DNA of 64,000 nt from Clostridiales bacterium Firm_04. GTDB taxonomy: Bacteria > Bacillota > Clostridia > Oscillospirales > Ruminococcaceae. Within the stretch, counting starts at the first letter, position 1. Each line of letters starts with the position of its first letter. Location: NCBI GenBank assembly GCA_001603005.1, contig LVAJ01000021.1, positions 1 through 64,000 on the forward strand, written 5' to 3'. Positions 36,050-45,071 of this stretch are shown here, piece after piece. The notes beneath the pieces were generated by a model, which saw only the letters and a program-made list of their open reading frames with translations, did not search any database and had not been told where the DNA came from. The position numbers and the translations under genes are program-made.

Positions 36050-36271
36050 ATGAAGCTCACAGAAACGACTGCGGATATGCAGGGGAGGATCAAATCGCTG
36101 GGCGGGGACGATCATTTTATGAACCGCATCACGTCCATCGGCATGACGGAGGGCACGGCATTCCAGACGGTGCGCAATGACAAAAACATGCCGCTGCTGA
36201 TCTATCTGCGGGAGACACTGATCTCGCTGAACCGCGCAGATGCGGAGAGAATCGAGGTGGATGCACGATGA
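36050..36271 (+). CDS. feoA: FeoA-type ferrous iron transport protein
   Basis: A 73-residue SH3-like FeoA domain (GRIKSLGGDDHFMNRITSIGMTEGT... ending LISLNRADAERIEV). FeoA is a small cytoplasmic partner of the FeoB channel. Strong GGAGGAGG site; the stop overlaps feoB by ATGA. Confidence 0.88.
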   Translation: MKLTETTADMQGRIKSLGGDDHFMNRITSIGMTEGTAFQTVRNDKNMPLLIYLRETLISLNRADAERIEVDAR

Positions 36272-38106
36272 ATCGCATTGCATTACTCGGGCAGCCGAAC
36301 TCCGGCAAATCCACGATCTACAACAATCTGACCGGTTCGCGGCAGCATGTCGGCAACTGGGCAGGCAAGACCGTCGAGAAAAACGAGGGTACCTATACCT
36401 ACAACGGCACGAAATATGCCGTCACAGACCTGCCGGGCAGCTACGGTCTTTCCGGCAATTCCGACGAGGAGATCATCACGACCGATTTCATCCGGTCGGG
36501 ACAGAGCGACCTGACCGTCGTGCTGGTCGATGCGTCGCAGCTGGAACGCAGCATGTTCATGCTCGCGGAATTTGCGCGGCTCGGAAAGCCTGCGGTGCTC
36601 GTGCTCAATATGATCGACGTTGCGCAGAATCTGGGCAAAAAGGTCGATGCAAAAGCGCTTGCCAAAAAGCTCGGGATCCCGGTTCTGCCGTTCAATGCGA
36701 CCGACACGAAGGATTATGACAAGCTGAAAAAGCTGATCGCGGACGAGCTGAAATCGCCGCACAAATTGACCGTCGCGCCGCCTGAATCGCACAGCGATGT
36801 GAAATCGGACAGTCAGGCGAAATTTGACTGGGTGGATGCGCTGCTTTCCGGCGTCGCAAAGACGGGGAACAGCGTGTACAGAATGTCGAAATTTGACCGC
36901 CTCATGACAAGACCGGTGCTCGGAAAGATCATCTGCATCGGCGTGGTGCTGCTCTCATTTCTTGTGGCAATGATCATCATGATCCCGTTTATGGGGATCG
37001 GTGAGATGATCCCCGGTGTGCTGCACGATCCGGTGGACAGGCTGCTGACCGGCTGGAATGTGCATCCGTGGCTCGTTTCGGTGTTCAGCACGATGCTGCC
37101 GAATGTGCTGTTCTTTGTCATCTCAATGGCGAGCTTTGTGTTCGGCGTGAACATTGTATTCGGTTTTCTCGAGGAGATCGGCTTCCTCGCCCGTGCAGCC
37201 TATCAGTTTGACGGGGTGCTCTCCAAGCTCGGCTTGCAGGGCAAGGCGATCTGTCCGATGCTGATGGGCTTCGGATGCACGATCGGCGGCGCCTGCGGTA
37301 CAAGAGTTATGGACAACTGGGGACAGCGCATGCTTGCCATGTCGATCGTCTGGGCGATTCCGTGCGCGTCGATCTGGTCGATCATTCCGGTGATCTCTGG
37401 GATGTTCTTCACATGGTGGCAGACGATGCTCGTGTGCATCGGCATTCTGCTGTATGTCGTTGTCTCAATGGTCATTGTCTCGAAGGTATTCAGCAAAAAG
37501 CTTGCGCCGAAGGAGTCCAGAAGCGGCATGATCATGGAACTGCCGCCCTATCACAAGGCGCACTGGAAGCATATCATCAAGGAAGCATTTTTCAAAGCAT
37601 GGGACATTTTCAAGCGTGCGCTCGGTACGGTCACGCTTGTTTCGATCCTGTTCTATGTGCTGTCGTTCAGCAAGGACGGCAATGTCGATCACAGCCTGCT
37701 GTACCGCGTCGGCACATGCATCGAACCGGTCACGCGGTTCTTCGGCATGGGCTGGCAGACCTTCATGGCATTTGTCAGCGGCGCCTTCGCAAAAGAGGCG
37801 GTGCTCGGTACGCTCAATGCCGTGTTCATGGGCAATAATTCGCTGATGGAGGCGACCTTCTTTGCGAAAACCGCAAAGGCAGATACCGCGATGCTCGGCG
37901 CTGCCATGACGCAGGTGATCCAGCCGGCAGAGGCGCTTGCATTCATGTTTGCAACGACCTTCAATATTCCATGCCTGATGGCGCTCTCCACGACCTATAA
38001 GGAATCGCATTCGCTGAAATGGACGGTAAAAGTGGCATTGTTCTACATCTGCAATGCGCTGGTGCTTTCCTGCATTGTGTATCATATTGCAAGCATTTTC
38101 ATGTAA
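36268..38106 (+). CDS. feoB: FeoB ferrous iron transporter
   Basis: The 612-residue protein has an N-terminal G domain (G1 GQPNSGKST, switch region, G3 DLPGSYGL, G4 NMID), a helical spacer and a membrane domain with two gate repeats (GFGCTIGGACGTR and the AFAKEAVLGTLNAVF region). It is shorter than E. coli FeoB (773 residues), mainly in the spacer and C-terminal part, but both gates are present. It imports Fe(II), important for an anaerobe. It is cotranscribed with feoA. Confidence 0.92.
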   Translation: MNRIALLGQPNSGKSTIYNNLTGSRQHVGNWAGKTVEKNEGTYTYNGTKYAVTDLPGSYGLSGNSDEEIITTDFIRSGQSDLTVVLVDASQLERSMFMLAEFARLGKPAVLVLNMIDVAQNLGKKVDAKALAKKLGIPVLPFNATDTKDYDKLKKLIADELKSPHKLTVAPPESHSDVKSDSQAKFDWVDALLSGVAKTGNSVYRMSKFDRLMTRPVLGKIICIGVVLLSFLVAMIIMIPFMGIGEMIPGVLHDPVDRLLTGWNVHPWLVSVFSTMLPNVLFFVISMASFVFGVNIVFGFLEEIGFLARAAYQFDGVLSKLGLQGKAICPMLMGFGCTIGGACGTRVMDNWGQRMLAMSIVWAIPCASIWSIIPVISGMFFTWWQTMLVCIGILLYVVVSMVIVSKVFSKKLAPKESRSGMIMELPPYHKAHWKHIIKEAFFKAWDIFKRALGTVTLVSILFYVLSFSKDGNVDHSLLYRVGTCIEPVTRFFGMGWQTFMAFVSGAFAKEAVLGTLNAVFMGNNSLMEATFFAKTAKADTAMLGAAMTQVIQPAEALAFMFATTFNIPCLMALSTTYKESHSLKWTVKVALFYICNALVLSCIVYHIASIFM

Positions 38107-38143
38107 CATCAGACCGGAAATTATTCCGGAATTTGCGAAAGCA

Positions 38144-38181
38144 TCTCCTGTGGATCTTTATATCCGCAGGAGATTTTTTTT
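38144..38181 (+). terminator. Terminator of feoAB
   Basis: TCTCCTGTGGAT/ATCCGCAGGAGA arms are followed by TTTTTTT. Confidence 0.85.
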
Positions 38182-38259
38182 TCTGTACATTCGTATCATC
38201 AACCTGCCCAAGCCCGCTGTACGATATTTGTATAATATGCTAAATTTCACGCGCGGACC

Positions 38260-38290
38260 TTGACTTGCACCAGACTCCGTGCTGTATAAT
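38260..38290 (+). promoter_or_regulatory. Promoter of the fused oxidoreductase gene
   Basis: TTGACT (38260-38265), 19 bp, TATAAT (38285-38290); another TATAAT occurs at about 38230. Confidence 0.55.
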
Positions 38291-38319
38291 AGAAGCATCA
38301 CCAAAAAGGGGGAGATACG

Positions 38320-40167
38320 ATGTCTGTGAACAATGAAACCATGCAGATGCAGCCGGTGAAATGGGGCGTGCTCGGAACAGCCGGCATTGCGGTCAGCTGC
38401 ACGATCCCGGGCATGCAGAAAGCAAAGGGCTGCGAGCTGTATGCGATCGCCGGCAGAGATCCGGAGAAAGCAGAGGCGATCCGGGCGCAGTTCGGCTTTC
38501 AGAAGGCATATCAGGGCTATGACGCGCTGCTTGCCGATCCCGCGGTCGAAGCGGTCTACATCCCGCTGCCGAACGATCTGCACTGTGAATGGGTGTGCAA
38601 GGCACTGCGCGCGAAAAAGCATGTGCTCTGCGAAAAGCCGATCGCAATGAATGAGCCGGAGCTGCGGAACATGTTCCGGACGGCAAAGGAGAACGGCGTT
38701 GTGTTAATGGAGGCGTTTGCGTATCTGCACAGTCCCTATATCAGCAGACTGAAAGAGATCATTGCAGGCGGTGAGATCGGCAGGATCGACTACATCGACA
38801 CCGCATTTCTGACGCAGGACTATTCGCAGAACTTCCGGCTTCATAAGGCGCAGGGCGGCGGCGGTCTTTACGATGTCGGCTGCTACTGCACCACGATGAT
38901 CCTCTCGCTGATAGATGCGCCGGTGCAGTATCTCAAAGCGGACGCGGAACTGGACAGCACAGGCGTTGACCATATGGCATCTGTGCTGATCGGCTTTGCG
39001 GACGGCGCGCGGGCATCCTTCCACGCTGGCATGATGCTCGGCACGGATACGAACGACCGCTATGACCGGCTGTTCATCCACGGCACAAACGGCTATATCC
39101 GCTCCGATGCCGAATACAACGGCGAGGGCGCGCTTTCCTTTGATGTGACGGTCAAAAACGCGGACGGCGAACGGATCACCCGCACCGAGACTGTGACGGT
39201 CGGCTCAAACTACTGTCTGGAGATCGAGCAGATGAATGCCTGCATCCGGAATCACGAAAAGCCGCATATCACCGAGGAATTTTCGCAGAAAAACATGCGC
39301 CTGCTCGACCGGATCCTGGATGCTGCGGGCTATACAGATTTCAGACGGGAATTTATTCTGCTGAACGGCGTTTCGATTCCGGCGGTCGGTTACGGTTCCT
39401 ATCTTTCCACGCAGAACGGCTCGCAGCCGGTCACCGATGCGCTGGCTGCGGGATACCGCTACATTGATACGGCGAAATTTTACAACAATGAAGCGGAGAT
39501 CGGGGCAGCGATCGCGCAGTCCGGCATTCCGCGGGAGGAGATCTTCCTGTGCAGCAAGGTCTGGCCGACCGATCTCGGCAGAGAGAATACGCTCGCCTCG
39601 TTTGCGGAATCCTGCCGGAAACTCGGAACGGACTATCTGGACATGTATCTGATCCACTGGCCGAAAAATGAACCGGATGATCCGGATTGGCTCGGAAAGG
39701 TGCAGGCATCGTGGGCAGCGATGGAAGAACTGTATGAGCAGGGGAAAGTGCATGCGATCGGGCTTTCCAATTTCCTGCCGCATCATATTCGCCCGCTGCT
39801 GAAAACAGCCCGCATCCGCCCGATGGTCGATCAGCTGGAGCTGCATGTCGGGTATATGCAGGAATATGCGCTGCAGTTTCTCAGGGAGCAGGGGATCCTG
39901 CCGCAGGCATGGAGTCCGCTCGGCAGAGCAAAGCTGCTGCAGGATCCGGCAGTCACAAAGCTCGCGGAACAGTACGGCTGCACGAATGCGCAGCTGCTGC
40001 TCCGGTATCTCAATCAGCGCGGCATCGCGGTCATCCCGAAAGCCTCGCGGACAGAGCGGATGCAGGAAAATCTTGCGATCTTCTCCTTTACCATTTCCGA
40101 CGATGATCTGTCGTATCTCTCCTGCCTGCCGGAGCGCGGCTGGTCAGGGGAGCATCCGGATTTCTGA
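38320..40167 (+). CDS. Fused Gfo/Idh/MocA oxidoreductase and aldo/keto reductase
   Basis: The 615-residue chain has two complete enzymes. Residues about 10-340 are a Gfo/Idh/MocA-type NAD(P) Rossmann oxidoreductase (GVLGTAGIA, the HVLCEKPIA motif, GGGLYDVGCY). From about 345 an aldo/keto reductase begins without its own Met (LLNGVSIPAVGYGSY) and keeps the tetrad Asp/Tyr (YIDTAKFYNNE), Lys (LCSKVWP) and His (YLIHWPKN). Two redox domains on one chain suggest sequential oxidation and reduction of a sugar or polyol, for example an epimerisation; the substrate is unknown. Start after AAAGGGGGAG. Confidence 0.88.
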   Translation: MSVNNETMQMQPVKWGVLGTAGIAVSCTIPGMQKAKGCELYAIAGRDPEKAEAIRAQFGFQKAYQGYDALLADPAVEAVYIPLPNDLHCEWVCKALRAKKHVLCEKPIAMNEPELRNMFRTAKENGVVLMEAFAYLHSPYISRLKEIIAGGEIGRIDYIDTAFLTQDYSQNFRLHKAQGGGGLYDVGCYCTTMILSLIDAPVQYLKADAELDSTGVDHMASVLIGFADGARASFHAGMMLGTDTNDRYDRLFIHGTNGYIRSDAEYNGEGALSFDVTVKNADGERITRTETVTVGSNYCLEIEQMNACIRNHEKPHITEEFSQKNMRLLDRILDAAGYTDFRREFILLNGVSIPAVGYGSYLSTQNGSQPVTDALAAGYRYIDTAKFYNNEAEIGAAIAQSGIPREEIFLCSKVWPTDLGRENTLASFAESCRKLGTDYLDMYLIHWPKNEPDDPDWLGKVQASWAAMEELYEQGKVHAIGLSNFLPHHIRPLLKTARIRPMVDQLELHVGYMQEYALQFLREQGILPQAWSPLGRAKLLQDPAVTKLAEQYGCTNAQLLLRYLNQRGIAVIPKASRTERMQENLAIFSFTISDDDLSYLSCLPERGWSGEHPDF

Positions 40168-40183
40168 CTGATTTGTAAACAGC

Positions 40184-40213
40184 AAAAGCCCCCGGTTCAC
40201 GCCGGGGGCTTTG
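40184..40213. terminator. Strong bidirectional terminator
   Basis: AAAGCCCCCGG/CCGGGGGCTTT arms around a 6-base loop, between convergent transcripts. Confidence 0.85.
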
Positions 40214-40228
40214 TATATCGGTTCAGGT

Positions 40229-40327
40229 TCAGATGCTCACATCTTCTGTGACAGGGCTTGCCGTGATGACATCCTCGCTGTCAAATGTGATGATATCCAT
40301 TTCGGGTGTGAGATAGCTTTCTTTCAT
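40229..40327 (-). CDS. 32-residue acidic peptide
   Basis: A tiny ORF, MKESYLTPEMDIITFDSEDVITAS..., with a strong AAAGGAG site 6 bp before its ATG, starting 13 bp after the stop of the giant surface protein and ending just before a terminator. The Y-x-x-P-E-M-x-I-x-x-F-x-x-E-D-V-I-T-A-S pattern looks like short acidic peptides that recur as tiny ORFs in Ruminococcaceae and Lachnospiraceae. Its role is unknown; it may be a peptide precursor or regulatory peptide. Confidence 0.6.
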   Translation of the reverse strand: MKESYLTPEMDIITFDSEDVITASPVTEDVSI

Positions 40328-40340
40328 TGGAAATCTCCTT

Positions 40341-43300
40341 TCAGTTTGCCGCTGCATAGGCTTCTGCTGCCTTTGCGTATGCATAGAGCGCATTGACCAG
40401 CGTTTTCAGCTTCGGATTGCTGCTGCCGCCGTTCATGACCGCATAGCCGTAGGACAGCGCGCTCAGGTTCTCGTATCTGGTGTCGCCGACAACGAGCGTT
40501 TTCGGCGTGCCGAGCTGATGTGCGGGGATGTTGCGGATATAGTAATAATTGCCCTCTTTTTCCAGAACCTTGCCGCCGTAGGAAACGGTTCCCTTGCCGC
40601 TGTATGCGATGCGGATGCTGGTCTCGGTGTTCATGATCAGCGCGATCTTTGCAGAGCCGCTGCCGGTTTTCCTGAATTTGTATGCAGAGAAATTGCCGTT
40701 TGCGACGTTCAGGTCATCATGCTGCGCAATACCGAAATAGGTTTCAGCGGATTTGCAGTACTGATCCAGTGCATTGACCAGCGCTTTCAGCTTCGCATCA
40801 TTCTGATACGCTGTCACATTTGCGATATAGTCGCTGACCGAATATCTGACCGCGTTGTTCCGGAGCTTTTCATATTCGCTGTTGTAGATATCAAGCGTCT
40901 TTCCGTCCGCAGTATAGATCTTCATGCTGATGATCTCACTTGCCTGCGTTGCGCTGACGCCGAACGAGAACAGGTATGTGCCGTCAGACTGCTTTGCGGC
41001 AGCGAGCTGATCGCCGGTGTATGTTTCCGTTATGCCGCCGCCCCACAGAGAGACCTTTGCAGCATTTTCGCTCAGCTTGACGCGGAAGTTGAGCCCGATT
41101 TTGCCGTCCAGCGACATGCCGATGCCGAGCACGCGGTTGCCGTATGCAATGACCTCATCGTTCTCGAATGTGACAAAGTTGCGGTTGTATTTTTCTGCAT
41201 ATGCGTGTGCAGTGCTGTTTTCGCTGCTGCGGATCTTTGCAGCGGAAGGAATTGTTTTCGCCGCATCTGCGATCACGCAGTCCGGTGCCTGAATCGAGAT
41301 CAGCTTCAGATTTGCATAACCGGAAATATCATTTTGTCCGATTGATTTCATGGTTTTCGGCAGGATGATCGCCGCAACTGTTCCGCTGTCAAATGCGTGC
41401 TCCGGAATCGCCGTGACGCCCTCGCGGAAAATGACTTCCAGATTGGTGCTTTTTGTGTCGAATGCGCATTTATGGATGTATGTAATGCCGGTGCCGATCG
41501 AAACGGATTCCAGCGCTGTGCAGTTGTAAAATGCACCTTCGTCATTATAGCCGCCGCATTCGATCGACTGAACAGAATCCGGCAGCGTCACATTTTCCAG
41601 CGCGGCGCAGTTACGGAAGCACTCCGCGGGAATGCTCTCTGTACCTTCATTGAACGCGACCGATACCAAAGATTCGCAGCCTTTGAATGCAGCTCTTTCA
41701 AGCGCACAGCCCGGCAGCGTCAGTTCCGTCAGCCCCGTACCTTGAAATGCATATGCTTGGATCTTTGCAAGACCGTCGGGGAAATTGCAGACAGTCAGAT
41801 TGGAACAATTGAAAAATGCATTTTTTCCCACAGTTTTCAGTGAATCCGGCAGAACCACCTTTGTAAGTTCTGTTCTTTTGTAGAACGATTCATCCGGAAT
41901 CGCTGTGACACCTTCACGGAATGTGATCTCCAGCTCTGTGCCCTTTGTCTGGAATGCGTTTTTGTCAATGTAAGTAATGCCGGAGCCGATCGAAACGGTT
42001 TTCAGTGCAGGGCAGTTGTTGAATGCGCCTTCGTCATCAAAGCCGCCGCAGTTGATCGACTGAACGGAATCCGGCAGCGTGATGCTTTCCAGCGCGGTGC
42101 AGTAACGGAAGCACTCTGCGGGAATGCTCTCCGTGCCTTCGTTGATCTTCACTGTTTTCAGTGATTTGCAGCCATAAAACGCTTCTCTGCCAAGCGCACA
42201 GCCCGGCAGCGTCACTTCTGTCAGAGCCGTTGATTTGAACCCGTCTTCACCGATTTCAGTCAGATTATCAGGGAAATTGCAGCTGCTCAGACTGGAGCAG
42301 TCGGCAAATGCTCTTGCGCCGATCGTTTTCAGCGTATCCGGCAGAATCACTTTTGTGAGTTCCGTTCTTCCGTTGAATGATTCAGCCGGAATTGCGGTGA
42401 CACCTTTGCGGAATGTGACTTCCAGCTCTGTGCCCTTTGTCTGGAATGCGTTTTTGTCAATGTAAGTAATGCCGGAGCCGATCGAAACGGTTTTCAGTGC
42501 AGGGCAGTTGTTGAATGCACCCTCGTCCGAAAAACCGCCGCAGTTGATCGACTGAACGGAATCCGGCAGCGTGACGCTTTCCAGCGCGGTGCAGTAACGG
42601 AAGCACTCTGCGGGGATGCTCTCCGTGCCATTATTGATCTTCACTGTTTTCAGTGATTTGCAGTCATAAAACGCTTCTCTGCCAAGCGCACAGCCCGGCA
42701 GCGTCAGCTCAGTCAGAGCCGTTGATTTGAACCCGTCTTCACCGATCTCTGTAAGACCGGCAGGGAAATTACAGCTGCTCAGATTGGAGCAGTCGGCAAA
42801 TGCTCTTGCGCCGATCGTTTTCAGCGAATCCGGCAGAACAACCTTTGTGAGTTCCGTTCTTCCGTAGAAAGATTCATCCGGAATCGCTGTGACACCTTCA
42901 CGGAATGTGATCTCCAGCTCTGTGCCCTTTGTCTGGAATGCGTTTTTGTCAATGTAAGTAATGCCGGAGCCGATCGAAACGGTTTTCAGTGCAGGGCAGT
43001 TGTTGAATGCACCCTCGTCCGAAAAACCGCCGCAGTTGATCGACTGAACGGAATCCGGCAGTGTGACGCTTTCCAGCGCTTTGCAGAAACGGAAGCACTC
43101 TGCGGGAATGATTTCCGTGCCATTATTGATCGTCAGCGTTTTCAGCGATTTGCAGTTGTAAAACGCTTCTCTGCCAAGCGCACAGCCCGGCAGATTCAGT
43201 TCTGTCAGAGCCGTTTCACAGAATGCATCTTCACCGATCTCTGTGAGACTGTCGGGGAAATTGCATTTACTCAGACTGGAACAGCCGGAAAAAGCCCGGT

Positions 43301-43679
43301 AGCCGATGACTTCGATCGTATCCGGAAGCGTGATCTCCGTCAACGCGGAGCAGTTCCGGAACAGTTCTGCACCGATCGCGGTGAGCGTGTGCGCTGCATC
43401 GGTGTTCTGAATGACCGCCTTCTTGATCTTTGACCGATAGGATGAGAGATTGCCGGTCAATTCCGACATATCGCCGGATCCGGTCACGGTGAGCGTGCCG
43501 TTTTTGTCCAGCTGCCATGTGACCGTTGCACAGAGCGTACCGCTTGCAGCGATCTCCGGCGTTTCTTCGGCGGCGGCAGCAATTGCCGGACGGATTCCGG
43601 CAGCATTCTGCGCGGCGGGTGCCGCTGCTGCCAGAAGCAGGAATGCTGTCAGGAATACTGCAGTTTTTGTCAGCCTCAT
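40341..43679 (-). CDS. Giant secreted leucine-rich-repeat (BspA-like) surface protein
   Basis: The 1,112-residue protein has a signal peptide (about 1-28), then about 20 BspA-type leucine-rich repeats (pattern LTEITLPDTIEVIGYRAFSGC) to about residue 830 and a C-terminal domain of about 250 residues without a recognised anchor. The repeats form higher-order blocks of 164 residues (492 bp) that are nearly identical. BspA-like repeats bind proteins or surfaces. Start after AAAGGAGGAACT; promoter TTGCTT-17-TATAAT at 43802-43830. A 32-residue peptide gene follows in the same transcript. Confidence 0.82.
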   Translation of the reverse strand: MRLTKTAVFLTAFLLLAAAAPAAQNAAGIRPAIAAAAEETPEIAASGTLCATVTWQLDKNGTLTVTGSGDMSELTGNLSSYRSKIKKAVIQNTDAAHTLTAIGAELFRNCSALTEITLPDTIEVIGYRAFSGCSSLSKCNFPDSLTEIGEDAFCETALTELNLPGCALGREAFYNCKSLKTLTINNGTEIIPAECFRFCKALESVTLPDSVQSINCGGFSDEGAFNNCPALKTVSIGSGITYIDKNAFQTKGTELEITFREGVTAIPDESFYGRTELTKVVLPDSLKTIGARAFADCSNLSSCNFPAGLTEIGEDGFKSTALTELTLPGCALGREAFYDCKSLKTVKINNGTESIPAECFRYCTALESVTLPDSVQSINCGGFSDEGAFNNCPALKTVSIGSGITYIDKNAFQTKGTELEVTFRKGVTAIPAESFNGRTELTKVILPDTLKTIGARAFADCSSLSSCNFPDNLTEIGEDGFKSTALTEVTLPGCALGREAFYGCKSLKTVKINEGTESIPAECFRYCTALESITLPDSVQSINCGGFDDEGAFNNCPALKTVSIGSGITYIDKNAFQTKGTELEITFREGVTAIPDESFYKRTELTKVVLPDSLKTVGKNAFFNCSNLTVCNFPDGLAKIQAYAFQGTGLTELTLPGCALERAAFKGCESLVSVAFNEGTESIPAECFRNCAALENVTLPDSVQSIECGGYNDEGAFYNCTALESVSIGTGITYIHKCAFDTKSTNLEVIFREGVTAIPEHAFDSGTVAAIILPKTMKSIGQNDISGYANLKLISIQAPDCVIADAAKTIPSAAKIRSSENSTAHAYAEKYNRNFVTFENDEVIAYGNRVLGIGMSLDGKIGLNFRVKLSENAAKVSLWGGGITETYTGDQLAAAKQSDGTYLFSFGVSATQASEIISMKIYTADGKTLDIYNSEYEKLRNNAVRYSVSDYIANVTAYQNDAKLKALVNALDQYCKSAETYFGIAQHDDLNVANGNFSAYKFRKTGSGSAKIALIMNTETSIRIAYSGKGTVSYGGKVLEKEGNYYYIRNIPAHQLGTPKTLVVGDTRYENLSALSYGYAVMNGGSSNPKLKTLVNALYAYAKAAEAYAAAN
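41449..43220 (-). repeat. 492-bp direct repeats inside the leucine-rich-repeat gene
   Basis: The segment CCCTTTGTCTGGAATGCG recurs at 41941, 42433 and 42925, a constant 492-bp period, with long identical stretches around it; a diverged fourth unit lies near 41449. Recent duplication or gene conversion within the gene is likely. Confidence 0.9.
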
Positions 43680-43801
43680 AGTTCCTCCTTTTTTTCAACA
43701 GAAAATGGCTTTGACCGACGGATCTTTTGTGCCGTGCGGTCCGTTTGTTCATCAGCAAAACGGAGCCGAAAGGACAGTCAGTCTTGCTGATTTCACCCTC
43801 A

Positions 43802-43830
43802 ATTATAGCACATATTTTCCTAAAAAGCAA
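43802..43830 (-). promoter_or_regulatory. Promoter of the leucine-rich-repeat gene
   Basis: TTGCTT (43830-43825), 17 bp, TATAAT (43807-43802) on the minus strand. Confidence 0.6.
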
Positions 43831-43902
43831 TATATATACAAAAATGACGCAGCAGCTTGCAAATCCTGCATTGACTGAATGTCTTGCAGGGCGGTACCCC
43901 TG

Positions 43903-43937
43903 AAAAAATGAGCCGCAGACAATTTTGCCTGCAGCCC
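43903..43937 (-). terminator. Terminator of the phosphonate-lipid operon
   Basis: On the minus strand GGGCTGCAGGCA and TGTCTGCGGCTC pair with G-U wobbles and are followed by ATTTTTT. Confidence 0.65.
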
Positions 43938-43955
43938 GTATAGTTTATGATGATG

Positions 43956-45071
43956 CTATGCCAGATAGTCCATGAACGACTGCTTGTTTTCGCGCGCAGT
44001 CGTTGTCGGGCGTCCGAGGTTTTCGCGCGCACCGATCGCACACTGCACCTCGATCAGAGAAAGCGCATGCCGTTCTTTTGCATCCGCAAGCGCACGGTCC
44101 AGCGCATCGAATGTCCCGACGCAAACCGTGTGCGGATAGCCGCATGCCCTTGCGATCTCTGCAATGCTGCATCCGGATGCGGCTGTCGGCATCCCGCCGA
44201 CGGTCTCGTGTGCGCCGTTGTTGATCACAATATGGATCAGATTCTGCGGGCGGTACTGTCCCGTGACGGCAAGGCTGCCCATGTGCATCAGCACGGCACC
44301 GTCGCCGTCAATGCACCAGAACCGCAGCTCCGGTCTGCTGAGCGCAAGCCCCAGCGCGATCGAGGACGCATGCCCCATCGAACCGACCGTCAGGAAATCG
44401 TATTTGTGGCTCCGGTGACCGGCTTCACGGAGCTCGAACAGCTCGCGGCTCGCCTTGCCGGTCGTGGAAACGACGGGATCCTCTCCCGAAGCCAGCAGAA
44501 CATGCCGGATGACGTCCTCGCGCAGCAGCGCATTGCTGTTCCGGTACTGCACGGGCTGCTCGTCTGTCAGGGCACCCTTGCGCACGACGATCGCCGCCTG
44601 TCTGCCGGATGCGAACAGTCTGCGGAAATCATCCATTGCAGCGGCAAGCGCATCCTCTGCGGTATCCGGACCGAGCACAAATGACGCGATTTCCAGATCT
44701 TCCAGCAGCTTCAGCGTGACCGCCCCTTGATAGCGATGCTGCGGCTCGTCGTGCACGCCGGGTTCGCCGCGCCAGCCGATCACAAACAGCATCGGGATCG
44801 CGTAAACCTGCGGGTGCAGCAAAGATGCTGCCGGATTGATGAGATTGCCCTCGCCGGAATTTTGCATGTAGACGGCAGGGACTTTTCCGGTCGCGAGGTG
44901 ATAGCCGGCGGCGAGTGCCGCGCAGTTGCCCTCATTCGCCGCAATGATGTGGTGCTGCGGATCGGTGCCGTAAGTGCGGATCAGATAATTGCAGAGCGCT
45001 TTCAGCTGGGAATCCGGTACGCCGGTATAAAAATCCGCGCCGATGATCCGGACAAAATCTTCTGCTCTCAT
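43956..45071 (-). CDS. aepY: Phosphonopyruvate decarboxylase
   Basis: The 371-residue thiamine-diphosphate enzyme matches the phosphonopyruvate/sulfopyruvate decarboxylase family: FYTGVPDSQLKALCNYL at the N-terminus, AANEGNCAALAAGYHLATG with the cofactor-activating Glu, and the TPP/Mg motif GDGAVLMHMGSLAVTG...INNG. It converts phosphonopyruvate to phosphonoacetaldehyde, pulling the unfavourable PEP mutase reaction forward. It is the last gene of the operon and overlaps the dehydrogenase gene by ATGA. Confidence 0.9.
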   Translation of the reverse strand: MRAEDFVRIIGADFYTGVPDSQLKALCNYLIRTYGTDPQHHIIAANEGNCAALAAGYHLATGKVPAVYMQNSGEGNLINPAASLLHPQVYAIPMLFVIGWRGEPGVHDEPQHRYQGAVTLKLLEDLEIASFVLGPDTAEDALAAAMDDFRRLFASGRQAAIVVRKGALTDEQPVQYRNSNALLREDVIRHVLLASGEDPVVSTTGKASRELFELREAGHRSHKYDFLTVGSMGHASSIALGLALSRPELRFWCIDGDGAVLMHMGSLAVTGQYRPQNLIHIVINNGAHETVGGMPTAASGCSIAEIARACGYPHTVCVGTFDALDRALADAKERHALSLIEVQCAIGARENLGRPTTTARENKQSFMDYLA

